From an uncultured Prevotella sp. (GTDB lineage Bacteria > Bacteroidota > Bacteroidia > Bacteroidales > Bacteroidaceae): a stretch of 64,000 nt of DNA. Location: positions 1 to 64,000 of the forward strand of contig OMXE01000005.1 in the NCBI GenBank assembly GCA_900314935.1, given 5' to 3'. Positions 1 to 5,474 of the stretch are shown in pieces (position 1 is the first letter of the stretch; the number at the start of each line of letters is the position of its first letter). The translations under genes were made by a program, and so were the position numbers. The notes beneath the pieces are model-generated. The model was not told the DNA's origin. It searched no databases and was given only the letters and a program-made list of their open reading frames with translations.

Positions 1-229
1 TGTCGGAGCAGTGAGCGCCAAAGATACTTGTATCAATTTGGCCGAGTCGTGACGATAATCGCTGAAAGTCAATTAGGCCAAAGGGCCAAAGGATTTAATG
101 TTTAATCTTTAATCTTTAATCTGGTAAATCCGTGGTCGCTTTAGTTCTGAAAGAAATTATCATAATTATCATAATTATCCCAGAAATATTATTTAATACG
201 GAATACATAGCCTTTTCCGTGTTTCCGTC

Positions 230-315
230 TATTTTGACTATCGTCTTCCTCCATCACGACTTGGCAAAGCTCAAGCCTGCTTGGTTCTGCTCTCGCTGCT
301 CTGTCGTTTCCGTTT
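230..315 (+). repeat. 86-bp inverted repeat, left arm
   Basis: By direct reading these 86 bases are the exact reverse complement of 10275-10360, about 10 kb away. The arms carry no gene. Flanking bases diverge on both sides apart from short shared runs such as the sequence around CCGTTTCTTCC, which belongs to the local repeat family. Confidence 0.9.
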
Positions 316-395
316 CTTCCGCTGTAAAACTGCATTTTGTTCAATTTGAATCAAATTCTGTTCAATGTCTCGCCGCAGGCGATCAAAAGATTAAC

Positions 396-472
396 GACCA
401 CGGATTTACCAGATCCAACGGATAACTATATCTCTTGTCTAAGGACTCTATGGACTCCATGGACTACTCTAC
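396..472 (+). repeat. Intergenic repeat family A, copy 1 (partial)
   Basis: The copy begins with the ACCACGGAT-type start, runs through CTTGTCTAAGGACT and ends near the GGACT repeats. It matches the first half of the copies at 1256, 2214 and 3270 in the same orientation. The second half (TATTTATGTGTGAGATTATT onward) is absent here. Confidence 0.8.
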
Positions 473-480
473 GAAACCTA

Positions 481-846
481 TCAGAAAACACATGCCCACC
501 CAAATTTCCGTACCAGTTCTTGCAACAAGTTATGGTCGCGAACAGGAATGGAAATGGTGATTGTCTCCCTCTGATTGTCACGATCCGCAACACTAACTGT
601 ATCGAGGTCATATTGTGTTTGCATGTTCATCCATATATCTGCAGGAATATCCAATGCTTTCTCAAGGGCAACGGCCACATTAAGCGATATGCTGCGCTTT
701 CCATTAATTGTTTCGCTGAGTACCGACTGTTTTATGCCTGTCATCTCAGACAGCTGCTTCTGAGTCATACCGCGTTCTGCTAGTTCATCCTTTATCATTT
801 CTCCAGGATGAGTGGCAACGAATGGTGTCAATTCTTTCTTACTCAT
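481..846 (-). CDS. higA: HigA-family antitoxin (XRE helix-turn-helix)
   Basis: A 121-residue DNA-binding antitoxin. The sequence shows the HigA start pattern (PFVATHPGEMIKDEL), a helix-turn-helix (TQKQLSEMTGIKQSVLSETI), then the typical VALEKALDIPADIWMNMQTQYDL segment. The start is placed at 846 (MSKKEL); an in-frame upstream ATG at 864 lies inside the toxin gene and is less likely. It overlaps the end of the upstream higB by 8 bases, so the two are translationally coupled, toxin first, as is usual for higBA. The family neutralises the toxin and represses its own promoter. The C-terminal ~25 residues after the conserved core are variable, and the gene stops just beyond a repeat copy. Confidence 0.88.
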   Translation of the reverse strand: MSKKELTPFVATHPGEMIKDELAERGMTQKQLSEMTGIKQSVLSETINGKRSISLNVAVALEKALDIPADIWMNMQTQYDLDTVSVADRDNQRETITISIPVRDHNLLQELVRKFGWACVF

Positions 847-1156
847 AATGCTTAGAAATCTCAATGATTAATGCGTTAACAACAATCCCGTTTTCATCGG
901 GAGAACTATGGAAGAGAAGACGATACTGGTCGTTTATCCATACTGCGTCCACTCCTTTAAGATCACCTACCTTTTTTGAATAATGGAGCGACTTGATGAG
1001 AAACAAATCTTCTATTCGTCTTACCGCCCTGAGGTAGTTCACAACTTTCACATACTGCCTGACGATTTGCTTTGAAAGCTTTTTGTATTGCTTATCTTTC
1101 GTGACACCTGTGGTGTAAAGCTCTTCAAGTGCAGTATTCTCAAATGTTATATTCAT
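839..1156 (-). CDS. higB: HigB/RelE-like toxin
   Basis: A 105-residue RelE-superfamily toxin, expected to cleave mRNA at the ribosome. Visible features: basic helical N-terminal half (KDKQYKKLSKQIVRQYVKVVNYL), a LHYSKKVGDLKG segment, and the WINDQYRLLFH strand typical of plasmid-maintenance killer proteins, followed by VVNALIIEISKHYE. The start is taken at 1156 (MNITFEN) because it follows the promoter at a sensible distance and matches the usual family N-terminus; an in-frame ATG 27 bases upstream would extend it. It is the first gene of a two-gene minus-strand operon with higA. The frame is intact, with no sign of inactivation. Confidence 0.85.
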   Translation of the reverse strand: MNITFENTALEELYTTGVTKDKQYKKLSKQIVRQYVKVVNYLRAVRRIEDLFLIKSLHYSKKVGDLKGVDAVWINDQYRLLFHSSPDENGIVVNALIIEISKHYE

Positions 1157-1180
1157 AGATATTTTACTTAGATTGCGGTG

Positions 1181-1188
1181 CAAAGATA
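1181..1188 (-). promoter_or_regulatory. Promoter -7 box of higBA
   Basis: TATCTTTG on the minus strand, 24 bases before the higB start. It matches the Bacteroidetes -7 consensus TAnnTTTG. No convincing -33 TTTG lies at the usual spacing. Confidence 0.6.
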
Positions 1189-1255
1189 GTGATAATAATC
1201 GAAATAATTAGCATTTTTGCGAATTATTTATTCAAAATCAATAAAAACCAAATAC

Positions 1256-1606
1256 AACTACGGATCTACCAGATCAAACAGATAACTATACATCTTGTCT
1301 AAGGACTATTCGGACTTTAAGGACAATCCGTTCAATCCGAGCTATCCGTGTTCGCTTTTTGTCACACAGATCCCAGATTCCAGATTTCTGCCATTTCTGC
1401 AATATCTGCGGGACCTTATTAGCACGCTACGCGTGGACATTATACAAAATCTCATTCAAAATCATACAGAATTATTAATCCGTTCAATCCGAGCTATCCG
1501 TGTTCAAGTATTTATATGTGAGATTATTTCCGTTATTCTGATTCTTTTTCCGTTTCTTCTGTTGTGAATATAATTCGACCACGGATCTACCAGATCCCAC
1601 GGATAA
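1256..1606 (+). repeat. Intergenic repeat family A, copy 2 (interrupted)
   Basis: Same order as the copies at 2214 and 3270: CGGATCTACCAGATCAAA, CTTGTCTAAGGACTATT, TCCGTTCAATCCGAG, TATTTATATGTGAGATTATT, TCTGTTGTGAATATAATTCG. An additional ~125-bp segment sits in the middle. Confidence 0.8.
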
Positions 1607-1673
1607 TTGGGTCCATAAAAACAACGGTCAGTACCGTGGAGAATATCAAATTGAACTGATTTATCAATAAGGA

Positions 1674-1856
1674 TTAATCAGTGACATGGGTTCCCGCTAA
1701 AACCAATCTTGCGGGAATGTAACGTATTTCCTTACCATCTGAAGATACAACTATATCCTCATTACGCAATGCTTTTTCTTCAAGCATTCGCCTTTCTGCT
1801 ATCTCGAGACCCTTCTTCAGTTTCTCCGAAAACTCCTTAATCTCCTTATTTGACAT
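1674..1856 (-). CDS. Small partner protein of zeta-like toxin remnant
   Basis: A 60-residue protein with a charged helical N-terminal half (KEIKEFSEKLKKGLEIAERR) and a C-terminal half reading VVSSDGKEIRYIPARLVL. It overlaps the end of the upstream zeta-like remnant by 11 bases, so it is the second gene of that operon. From memory, Bacteroidales zeta-like kinases are commonly followed by such a short helical protein with an interaction-like tail, so an antitoxin or accessory role is inferred from position rather than shown. The frame is intact although its partner is gutted. No known domain is recognised with certainty. Confidence 0.6.
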   Translation of the reverse strand: MSNKEIKEFSEKLKKGLEIAERRMLEEKALRNEDIVVSSDGKEIRYIPARLVLAGTHVTD

Positions 1857-2064
1857 AGCTCTGAATGGTTTTAAATAGACGTTCTTCTATGATTATCGTT
1901 TCTGCATTCTTACCACCACATGCAACTTGCCGTCGAGGAAACTCACTGTTGTCGTATATTCCCCAATAGTCCACTTCTGACATAAACAAGCTAAAAAGAT
2001 TTCTTATTCCAGCCACATACCTACGACGGACAATCATCTCTGGTATATATAGGTTCTTACTCAT
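1846..2064 (-). pseudogene. Zeta-toxin-like kinase reduced to its C-terminus by in-frame deletion
   Basis: A 72-residue frame. Residues 1-7 (MSKNLYI) look like the N-terminal strand of zeta-like P-loop kinases, which normally continues straight into the Walker A loop. Here it joins instead to PEMIVRRRYVAGIRNLFSLF, VDYWGIYDNSE and the tail, which match the last ~60 residues of that family as I remember it (IPEDVIRRRY...IRNLF...DYW...DNSE). The Walker A loop, catalytic core and about 120 residues are therefore missing while the frame is kept. It can hardly be an active kinase. It could still be translated and bind the small partner that overlaps its end. Alternative: an unrelated short protein with chance similarity, judged unlikely. 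Confidence 0.6.
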
Positions 2065-2072
2065 AACTGTTG

Positions 2073-2103
2073 CGAAATTACAACTATTCTTTGAATAATC
2101 AAA
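2073..2103 (-). promoter_or_regulatory. Putative promoter of the zeta-like remnant operon
   Basis: On the minus strand, TTTG (2103-2100), 19 bases, then TAATTTCG (2080-2073). This is one mismatch from TAnnTTTG and lies just upstream of the start codon at 2064. Confidence 0.45.
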
Positions 2104-2213
2104 ACCAACAACTCTTTTTTAACATGATTTCAAGATTTATACTAAGAAAAGAGGTTTTCGCTTAGTTCTCTACCAATTTGAGGAATTTCTGGTAATTATT
2201 CCAATTTCTTTTT

Positions 2214-2402
2214 CGACTACGGATCTACCGGATCAAACGGATAACTATATCTCTTGTCTAAGGACTATTTGGACTCCAAGGACCATCCGTTCAATCCGAA
2301 TAATCCGTGGTCAAGTATTTATGTGTGAGATTATTTCCGTGTTTCCGTTTATTGTCCGTTTATTCCGCTGTGAATATAATTCAACCACGGATCTACTGGA
2401 TC
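2214..2402 (+). repeat. Intergenic repeat family A, copy 3 (complete)
   Basis: About 190 bp in the order CGGATCTACCGGATCAAA, CTTGTCTAAGGACTATT, TCCGTTCAATCCGAATAAT, TATTTATGTGTGAGATTATT, TTCCGCTGTGAATATAATTC, ending in a second CCACGGATCTACTGGAT. Collinear with copies 2 and 4. Confidence 0.8.
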
Positions 2403-2483
2403 CCAGAGATTTCTTTTGACTACCATCTTCTTCCGCTGTGATATTAATATTACCCGCAGACATAGCAGATTTTTTGAAATATA

Positions 2484-2515
2484 TTTGGAGGTAATAAAAT
2501 AATTACCTATCTTTG
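2484..2515 (+). promoter_or_regulatory. Promoter of DUF4160/DUF2442 pair with operator-like dyad
   Basis: TTTG (2484-2487), 20 bases, TATCTTTG (2508-2515): a full match to the Bacteroidetes consensus, 21 bases before the start codon. Between the boxes lies a perfect inverted repeat, AGGTAAT at 2489-2495 and ATTACCT at 2502-2508 with a 6-base centre. This is a good place for a repressor such as the helix-turn-helix protein encoded second in the operon. Confidence 0.7.
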
Positions 2516-2535
2516 CGGCAGAAAATGCAATTGTT

Positions 2536-2775
2536 ATGCCTACAGTATTTACTCTATTTGGATATAGATTCTGGTTCTATGGTAATGATCACACACCCAT
2601 TCACATTCATGTGAAAAAGGGAGGGGCCGTGGCGAAGTATGATATTCTTCCTGTTTCATTGGTCTACAATCATGGTTTCAAAGCATCTGAACTAAAAATG
2701 ATTGAGACCATCTTGAAAGATAATGAAGAGATCATTGCCCAGCACTGGAACACGTTTTTTAATAATGCAAAATAA
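2536..2775 (+). CDS. DUF4160 family protein
   Basis: A 79-residue protein beginning MPTVFTLFGYRFWFYGNDHTP, with the HIHV motif, then KYDILPVSLVYNHGF and a helical tail ending IIAQHWNTFF. This is the DUF4160 pattern (N-terminal FFYxND-H-P-HIHV strand pair and a C-terminal helix with xxW). Biochemical function is not established. The family is repeatedly encoded directly before a DUF2442 protein, and the pair is often listed as toxin-antitoxin-like. Here the next gene starts 11 bases after the stop and is exactly that type. The pair has its own strong promoter and lies between two copies of repeat A, which supports a self-contained accessory module. Confidence 0.8.
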   Translation: MPTVFTLFGYRFWFYGNDHTPIHIHVKKGGAVAKYDILPVSLVYNHGFKASELKMIETILKDNEEIIAQHWNTFFNNAK

Positions 2776-2786
2776 AGGAGGGAACC

Positions 2787-3188
2787 ATGGAGAAGATTGA
2801 GAAAATTTGGCTTACTGATGACGCTGTATGGATAAGAACAGACAACGGGAAGGAAGCCTGTGAAAAGTTCAACGATTATCCAAGGCTGAGATATGCCACA
2901 AAGAAGCAGCGTGCTGATTATGAAACTGATGAATACGGGATTCATTGGAGAGAAATAGATGAGGATTTGAGTTTTGAAGAATTCTTCAACAAGCAGGAAA
3001 CAACAGAACTCTATAAGTTGTTCATGGCTCATCCGGAACTAAATGTTTCGGCTATAGCAAGGCGTATGGGCATTTCGCAAAGTCTTATGGCCCAGTACAT
3101 TAGTGGGAAGAAAAAGGCCAGCAAGGCAAGGATGACTTTAATTCTGAATACTGTTCGAGAAATTGGGCAAGAGTTAATCGCAGTATAA
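2787..3188 (+). CDS. DUF2442 protein with C-terminal helix-turn-helix
   Basis: A 133-residue protein. Residues 1-70 read as a DUF2442 domain (IWLTDDAVWIRTDNGKEACE, YPRLRYATKKQRADYE, GIHWREIDEDLSFEEF). Residues ~80-133 form a helix-turn-helix (LNVSAIARRMGISQSLMAQY, then ISGKKKASKARMTLIL). The arrangement suits an antitoxin that binds DNA and its partner. It is the second gene after DUF4160 with an 11-base gap containing GGAGGG. It is the best candidate to bind the dyad inside its own promoter (2489-2508); this is inference. The toxin or antitoxin role is by context only. Confidence 0.78.
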   Translation: MEKIEKIWLTDDAVWIRTDNGKEACEKFNDYPRLRYATKKQRADYETDEYGIHWREIDEDLSFEEFFNKQETTELYKLFMAHPELNVSAIARRMGISQSLMAQYISGKKKASKARMTLILNTVREIGQELIAV

Positions 3189-3269
3189 TAATGGCGACTA
3201 CTAGCGCATTACCCTACCCTAACTATGGTTATTATTCATAGTTCTGATAACTATTCCCATTCCTTTAGC

Positions 3270-3470
3270 AACCACGGATCGGCCGGATCCCACAGATAAC
3301 TATACATCTTATCTAAGGACTATATGGACTCCAAGGACTATCCGTTCAATCCGAGTCATCCGTGTTCAAGTATTTATGTGTGAGACTAATTTCCGTTATT
3401 CCGATTCTTTGTCCGTTTCTTCTGTTGTGAATATAATACGACCACGGATCACTCAGATCAAACGGATCTA
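3270..3470 (+). repeat. Intergenic repeat family A, copy 4 (complete)
   Basis: Same modules in the same order as copy 3: ACCACGGATCGGCCGGATC, CTTATCTAAGGACTATATGG, TCCGTTCAATCCGAGTCATC, TATTTATGTGTGAGACTAAT, TTCTGTTGTGAATATAATAC. It closes with another CCACGGATCACTCAGATC start. Confidence 0.8.
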
Positions 3471-3527
3471 TCCCTTGGTCCTTTGGTTCCTTGGTCTTTA
3501 ATTATGTTCTTTTGTCTAAAACAATTA

Positions 3528-3570
3528 TATGTCCTTTTGTTATTATGTCTAATCCTTAGTTCTTTTGTCT
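3528..3570 (+). repeat. 43-bp perfect direct repeat, left copy
   Basis: Identical base for base to 5096-5138 (TATGTCCTTTTGTTATTATG ... AGTTCTTTTGTCT). The two copies bracket the ATPase gene and its promoter. A degenerate relative lies at about 53495-53560. Confidence 0.9.
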
Positions 3571-3595
3571 AAAAATGCAGATTTTCGTCAATAGG

Positions 3596-3627
3596 TTTGT
3601 GTTATTAGATATTTTTATATATCTTTG
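3596..3627 (+). promoter_or_regulatory. Promoter of the AAA ATPase gene
   Basis: TTTG (3596-3599), 20 bases, TATCTTTG (3620-3627): a full match to the Bacteroidetes consensus, 43 bases before the start codon. Confidence 0.7.
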
Positions 3628-3670
3628 CGGCGAAATGTTATAGTCGTAAAATTTATATCCGTAAATTTTC

Positions 3671-5029
3671 ATGAAGAAATTTTATGATAGGGTACGTGAA
3701 ATGACCGAACTCAGGGAATTGCAGCGTCAGGCGTACAACGATTATTCCCGATTTGTTGTACTCACAGGCAGAAGACGTGTGGGTAAGACAAGTCTTGTAT
3801 ATAGACTGATAAGCGAGACAAAGGAAGATGCTCCAGGACTCTATTTCTTTGTTGGCAGAAAAACGGAAACTATGCTCGTCAGAACCTTTGTGCAAGAGGT
3901 TCGGGAAAAGCTCGGGGAGTTTGTTCCTGATGGAATGAGCTCGTTCCGTGAACTCTTCCAGATGATACTGGAGATTGGAAAGCGAAAGAAGTTCACCCTC
4001 TTTATTGATGAGTTTCAGGAGTTTGATCTTATAAATGCAGGTATCTTCAGCGACATACAGGAGCTATGGGACGAATACAAGAAACAGACAAACGTATGCC
4101 TGATTGTGTCTGGTTCTATCTTCCGTATGATGGAAAAAATCTTCAAAGACGAAGAGCAACCACTCTTTGGCAGAGATGACTGTACCATCAAACTGAAGCC
4201 TTTCAATACGGAGACGATAAAGGAAATTCTTGGTGACTACAAGCCTAAATATACCCCAGAAGACCTTCTTGCTCTCTGGACTATTACAGGTGGTGTGGCC
4301 CGTTACATAGAACTCCTCATGAACAACGGATGTACAGACGTAAAGAAGATGATTCACTACGTTTGTTCAAGCGGCGACAGCTATTTTGTGGACGAAGGCA
4401 AGAAGATACTAATCCAGGAATTCGGTAAGCAGTATGGCACGTATTTCAGCATCCTCGACCAAATAGCCCACGGCGATGTCACTCAAAGCGAGATTGAGGG
4501 AGCTTTAGGAATGAAAAGCCTCGGCGGACAAATGAAGATTCTGGAAGAGAAATACGGCATCATTAAGAAGAAACGGCCGATTGGCGCTAAAGAAGGCAGC
4601 CAGACTGTACGCTATGAGATACAGGACAACTTCTTCCGTTTCTGGTTCCGATACATCAACAGATACGCTGCTCTCATTGAATTACAGAATATGCCGGCAT
4701 TGGAGCGTATCATGACCGACGACTATACTACATTTTCAGGCATTGCCTTGGAACGCTGGTTCCGTCAGAAGATGATGGAGAGCTGCCGATATAAGCAGAT
4801 TGGCGGTTGGTGGCAACCGAATGGTGTTAACTCCAAGGGCAACAAAGATGACTTCGAGATTGACATTGTGGCCGAAACGCTTGAGGGAAATGTTGAAGCG
4901 TATGAGGTGAAGCGCAATCCTCAGAAGTACTCTCCTGCCCGATTGGAAGAGAAAGTTGCTGAAATGAAACGACGCGTATTCTGTGGACAAGAAGTCAAAA
5001 AGGGCGGCTTATCTATGGAGGATATGTAA
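3671..5029 (+). CDS. AAA ATPase with DUF234-type nuclease-like C-terminus
   Basis: A 452-residue P-loop ATPase of the archaeal-type ATPase/DUF234 group. Walker A is VLTGRRRVGKTSL (about residues 31-41) and Walker B FTLFIDEFQEF (~110). A SGS sensor-like segment and a winged-helix-like middle (DVTQSEIEGALGMKSLGGQM) follow. The C-terminal part has FEIDIVAET...EAYEVKRN, a D-xn-ExK arrangement that resembles a PD-(D/E)xK nuclease fold. Function in the cell is unknown for the family; roles in mobile-element biology or defence have been suggested. It is a single gene with its own promoter, flanked by 43-bp direct repeats. Nothing looks truncated. Confidence 0.82.
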   Translation: MKKFYDRVREMTELRELQRQAYNDYSRFVVLTGRRRVGKTSLVYRLISETKEDAPGLYFFVGRKTETMLVRTFVQEVREKLGEFVPDGMSSFRELFQMILEIGKRKKFTLFIDEFQEFDLINAGIFSDIQELWDEYKKQTNVCLIVSGSIFRMMEKIFKDEEQPLFGRDDCTIKLKPFNTETIKEILGDYKPKYTPEDLLALWTITGGVARYIELLMNNGCTDVKKMIHYVCSSGDSYFVDEGKKILIQEFGKQYGTYFSILDQIAHGDVTQSEIEGALGMKSLGGQMKILEEKYGIIKKKRPIGAKEGSQTVRYEIQDNFFRFWFRYINRYAALIELQNMPALERIMTDDYTTFSGIALERWFRQKMMESCRYKQIGGWWQPNGVNSKGNKDDFEIDIVAETLEGNVEAYEVKRNPQKYSPARLEEKVAEMKRRVFCGQEVKKGGLSMEDM

Positions 5030-5048
5030 GTTTCATACAGCCGTTTGT

Positions 5049-5063
5049 TCCCACATTGGGAAT
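5049..5063. promoter_or_regulatory. Single TTCCCA-n3-TGGGAA palindrome
   Basis: A 15-bp dyad TTCCCACATTGGGAA just after the ATPase gene. The same dyad occurs three times at 22-bp spacing at 50572-50630. The protein that binds it, if any, is unknown. Confidence 0.5.
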
Positions 5064-5095
5064 AAACACCATACAAACTGTCATCATCAATCCTT

Positions 5096-5138
5096 TATGT
5101 CCTTTTGTTATTATGTCTAATCCTTAGTTCTTTTGTCT
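5096..5138 (+). repeat. 43-bp perfect direct repeat, right copy
   Basis: Identical to 3528-3570. The spacing between copies is 1568 bp and contains one gene with its promoter. Confidence 0.9.
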
Positions 5139-5193
5139 GTTAAATAATCTTAAACAACACACCCTCTTGCATGCATATTTAAGGAATATGTTG

Positions 5194-5201
5194 TATCTTT
5201 G
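5194..5201 (+). promoter_or_regulatory. Promoter -7 box for BspA-like operon
   Basis: TATCTTTG followed by GCC. The nearest upstream TTG (5167-5169) is a little farther than the usual spacing. It lies about 270 bases before the large gene, giving a long leader. Confidence 0.55.
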
Positions 5202-5289
5202 CCGCGATAAATAATAGTATTGAAAGCTCGACAAGATATAGGGAGCAATCACAAACTGAAAACTACAACATAATTAATTTAGAAAAAAG

Positions 5290-5409
5290 ATGACGGATTT
5301 ACTACGACTGTATGATAACTTGGCCACCCGTACTGTACACCCACGGTTCCGGTCATGTATAGACCCTTCTCCCCCACTCTACGGAGGCGGCATCCGCCAT
5401 GTATCCTAA
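5290..5409 (+). CDS. Putative 39-residue leader peptide
   Basis: An ATG-initiated frame in the long leader of the BspA-like gene. It begins MTDLLRLYDNLATRTVHPRF, has a proline/glycine-rich end (PSPPLYGGG) and stops at TAA 66 bases before the large gene. It has no homologue that I recognise. It could be a regulatory leader peptide or a chance frame. Its codon choice is not clearly protein-like in the second half, where it overlaps a hairpin. Confidence 0.3.
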   Translation: MTDLLRLYDNLATRTVHPRFRSCIDPSPPLYGGGIRHVS

Positions 5410-5474
5410 TCTATCGAACACAAATAAGCATATATTTAACAGAATAAAAACAAAAACAAATAATTAACTCCAAA

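Larger units (their letters stand above)
1..480. other. Non-coding left edge with repeats
   Basis: No credible gene is seen. The stretch holds a short TTTAATC tandem run near 100-120, the left arm of an 86-bp inverted repeat (230-315), and a partial copy of the ~190-bp intergenic repeat (about 396-472). That copy ends a few bases before the higA stop codon. The open frames present read through repeat sequence and show no protein-like features. Confidence 0.7.
1157..1673. other. Non-coding gap: repeat A copy 2 with internal insertion
   Basis: No gene seen. After the higBA promoter the stretch is a copy of repeat A in two pieces (about 1256-1353 and 1480-1606). The pieces are separated by ~125 bases containing an AGATTCCAGATTTCTGCC-type run. 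The boundary sequence ATCCGTTCAATCCGAGCTAT and the bases after it occur at both ends of the insert (from about 1326 and 1480), so the insert is framed by direct repeats. Confidence 0.75.
2065..2535. other. Non-coding gap: repeat A copy 3 and divergent promoters
   Basis: No gene seen. It contains the minus-strand promoter of the zeta-like remnant, repeat A copy 3 (about 2214-2402, with a partial second start), and the DUF4160 promoter with a dyad in its spacer. Confidence 0.75.
3189..3670. other. Non-coding gap: repeat A copy 4, 43-bp direct repeat, ATPase promoter
   Basis: No gene seen. Contents: repeat A copy 4 (3270-3470), runs of TTGGTC/TTTTGTCTAA-type sequence, the left copy of a 43-bp direct repeat (3528-3570), and the ATPase promoter (3596-3627). 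Confidence 0.75.
5030..5474. other. Leader region of the BspA-like gene
   Basis: Between the ATPase gene and the BspA-like gene: the 15-bp palindrome, the right 43-bp direct repeat, a promoter at 5194-5201, then a ~270-base transcribed leader. The leader holds a 39-codon open frame (5290-5409) and a small GGCGG-CAT-CCGCC hairpin near its end. Confidence 0.6.

Noticed and set aside
132..425. 97-codon frame at the left edge
   Set aside because: It reads through the inverted-repeat arm and repeat A, with isoleucine runs and no protein-like pattern.
396..3470. True integron cassette array
   Set aside because: No integrase gene and no attC-like structure found, so only the cassette-like analogy is kept as a hypothesis.
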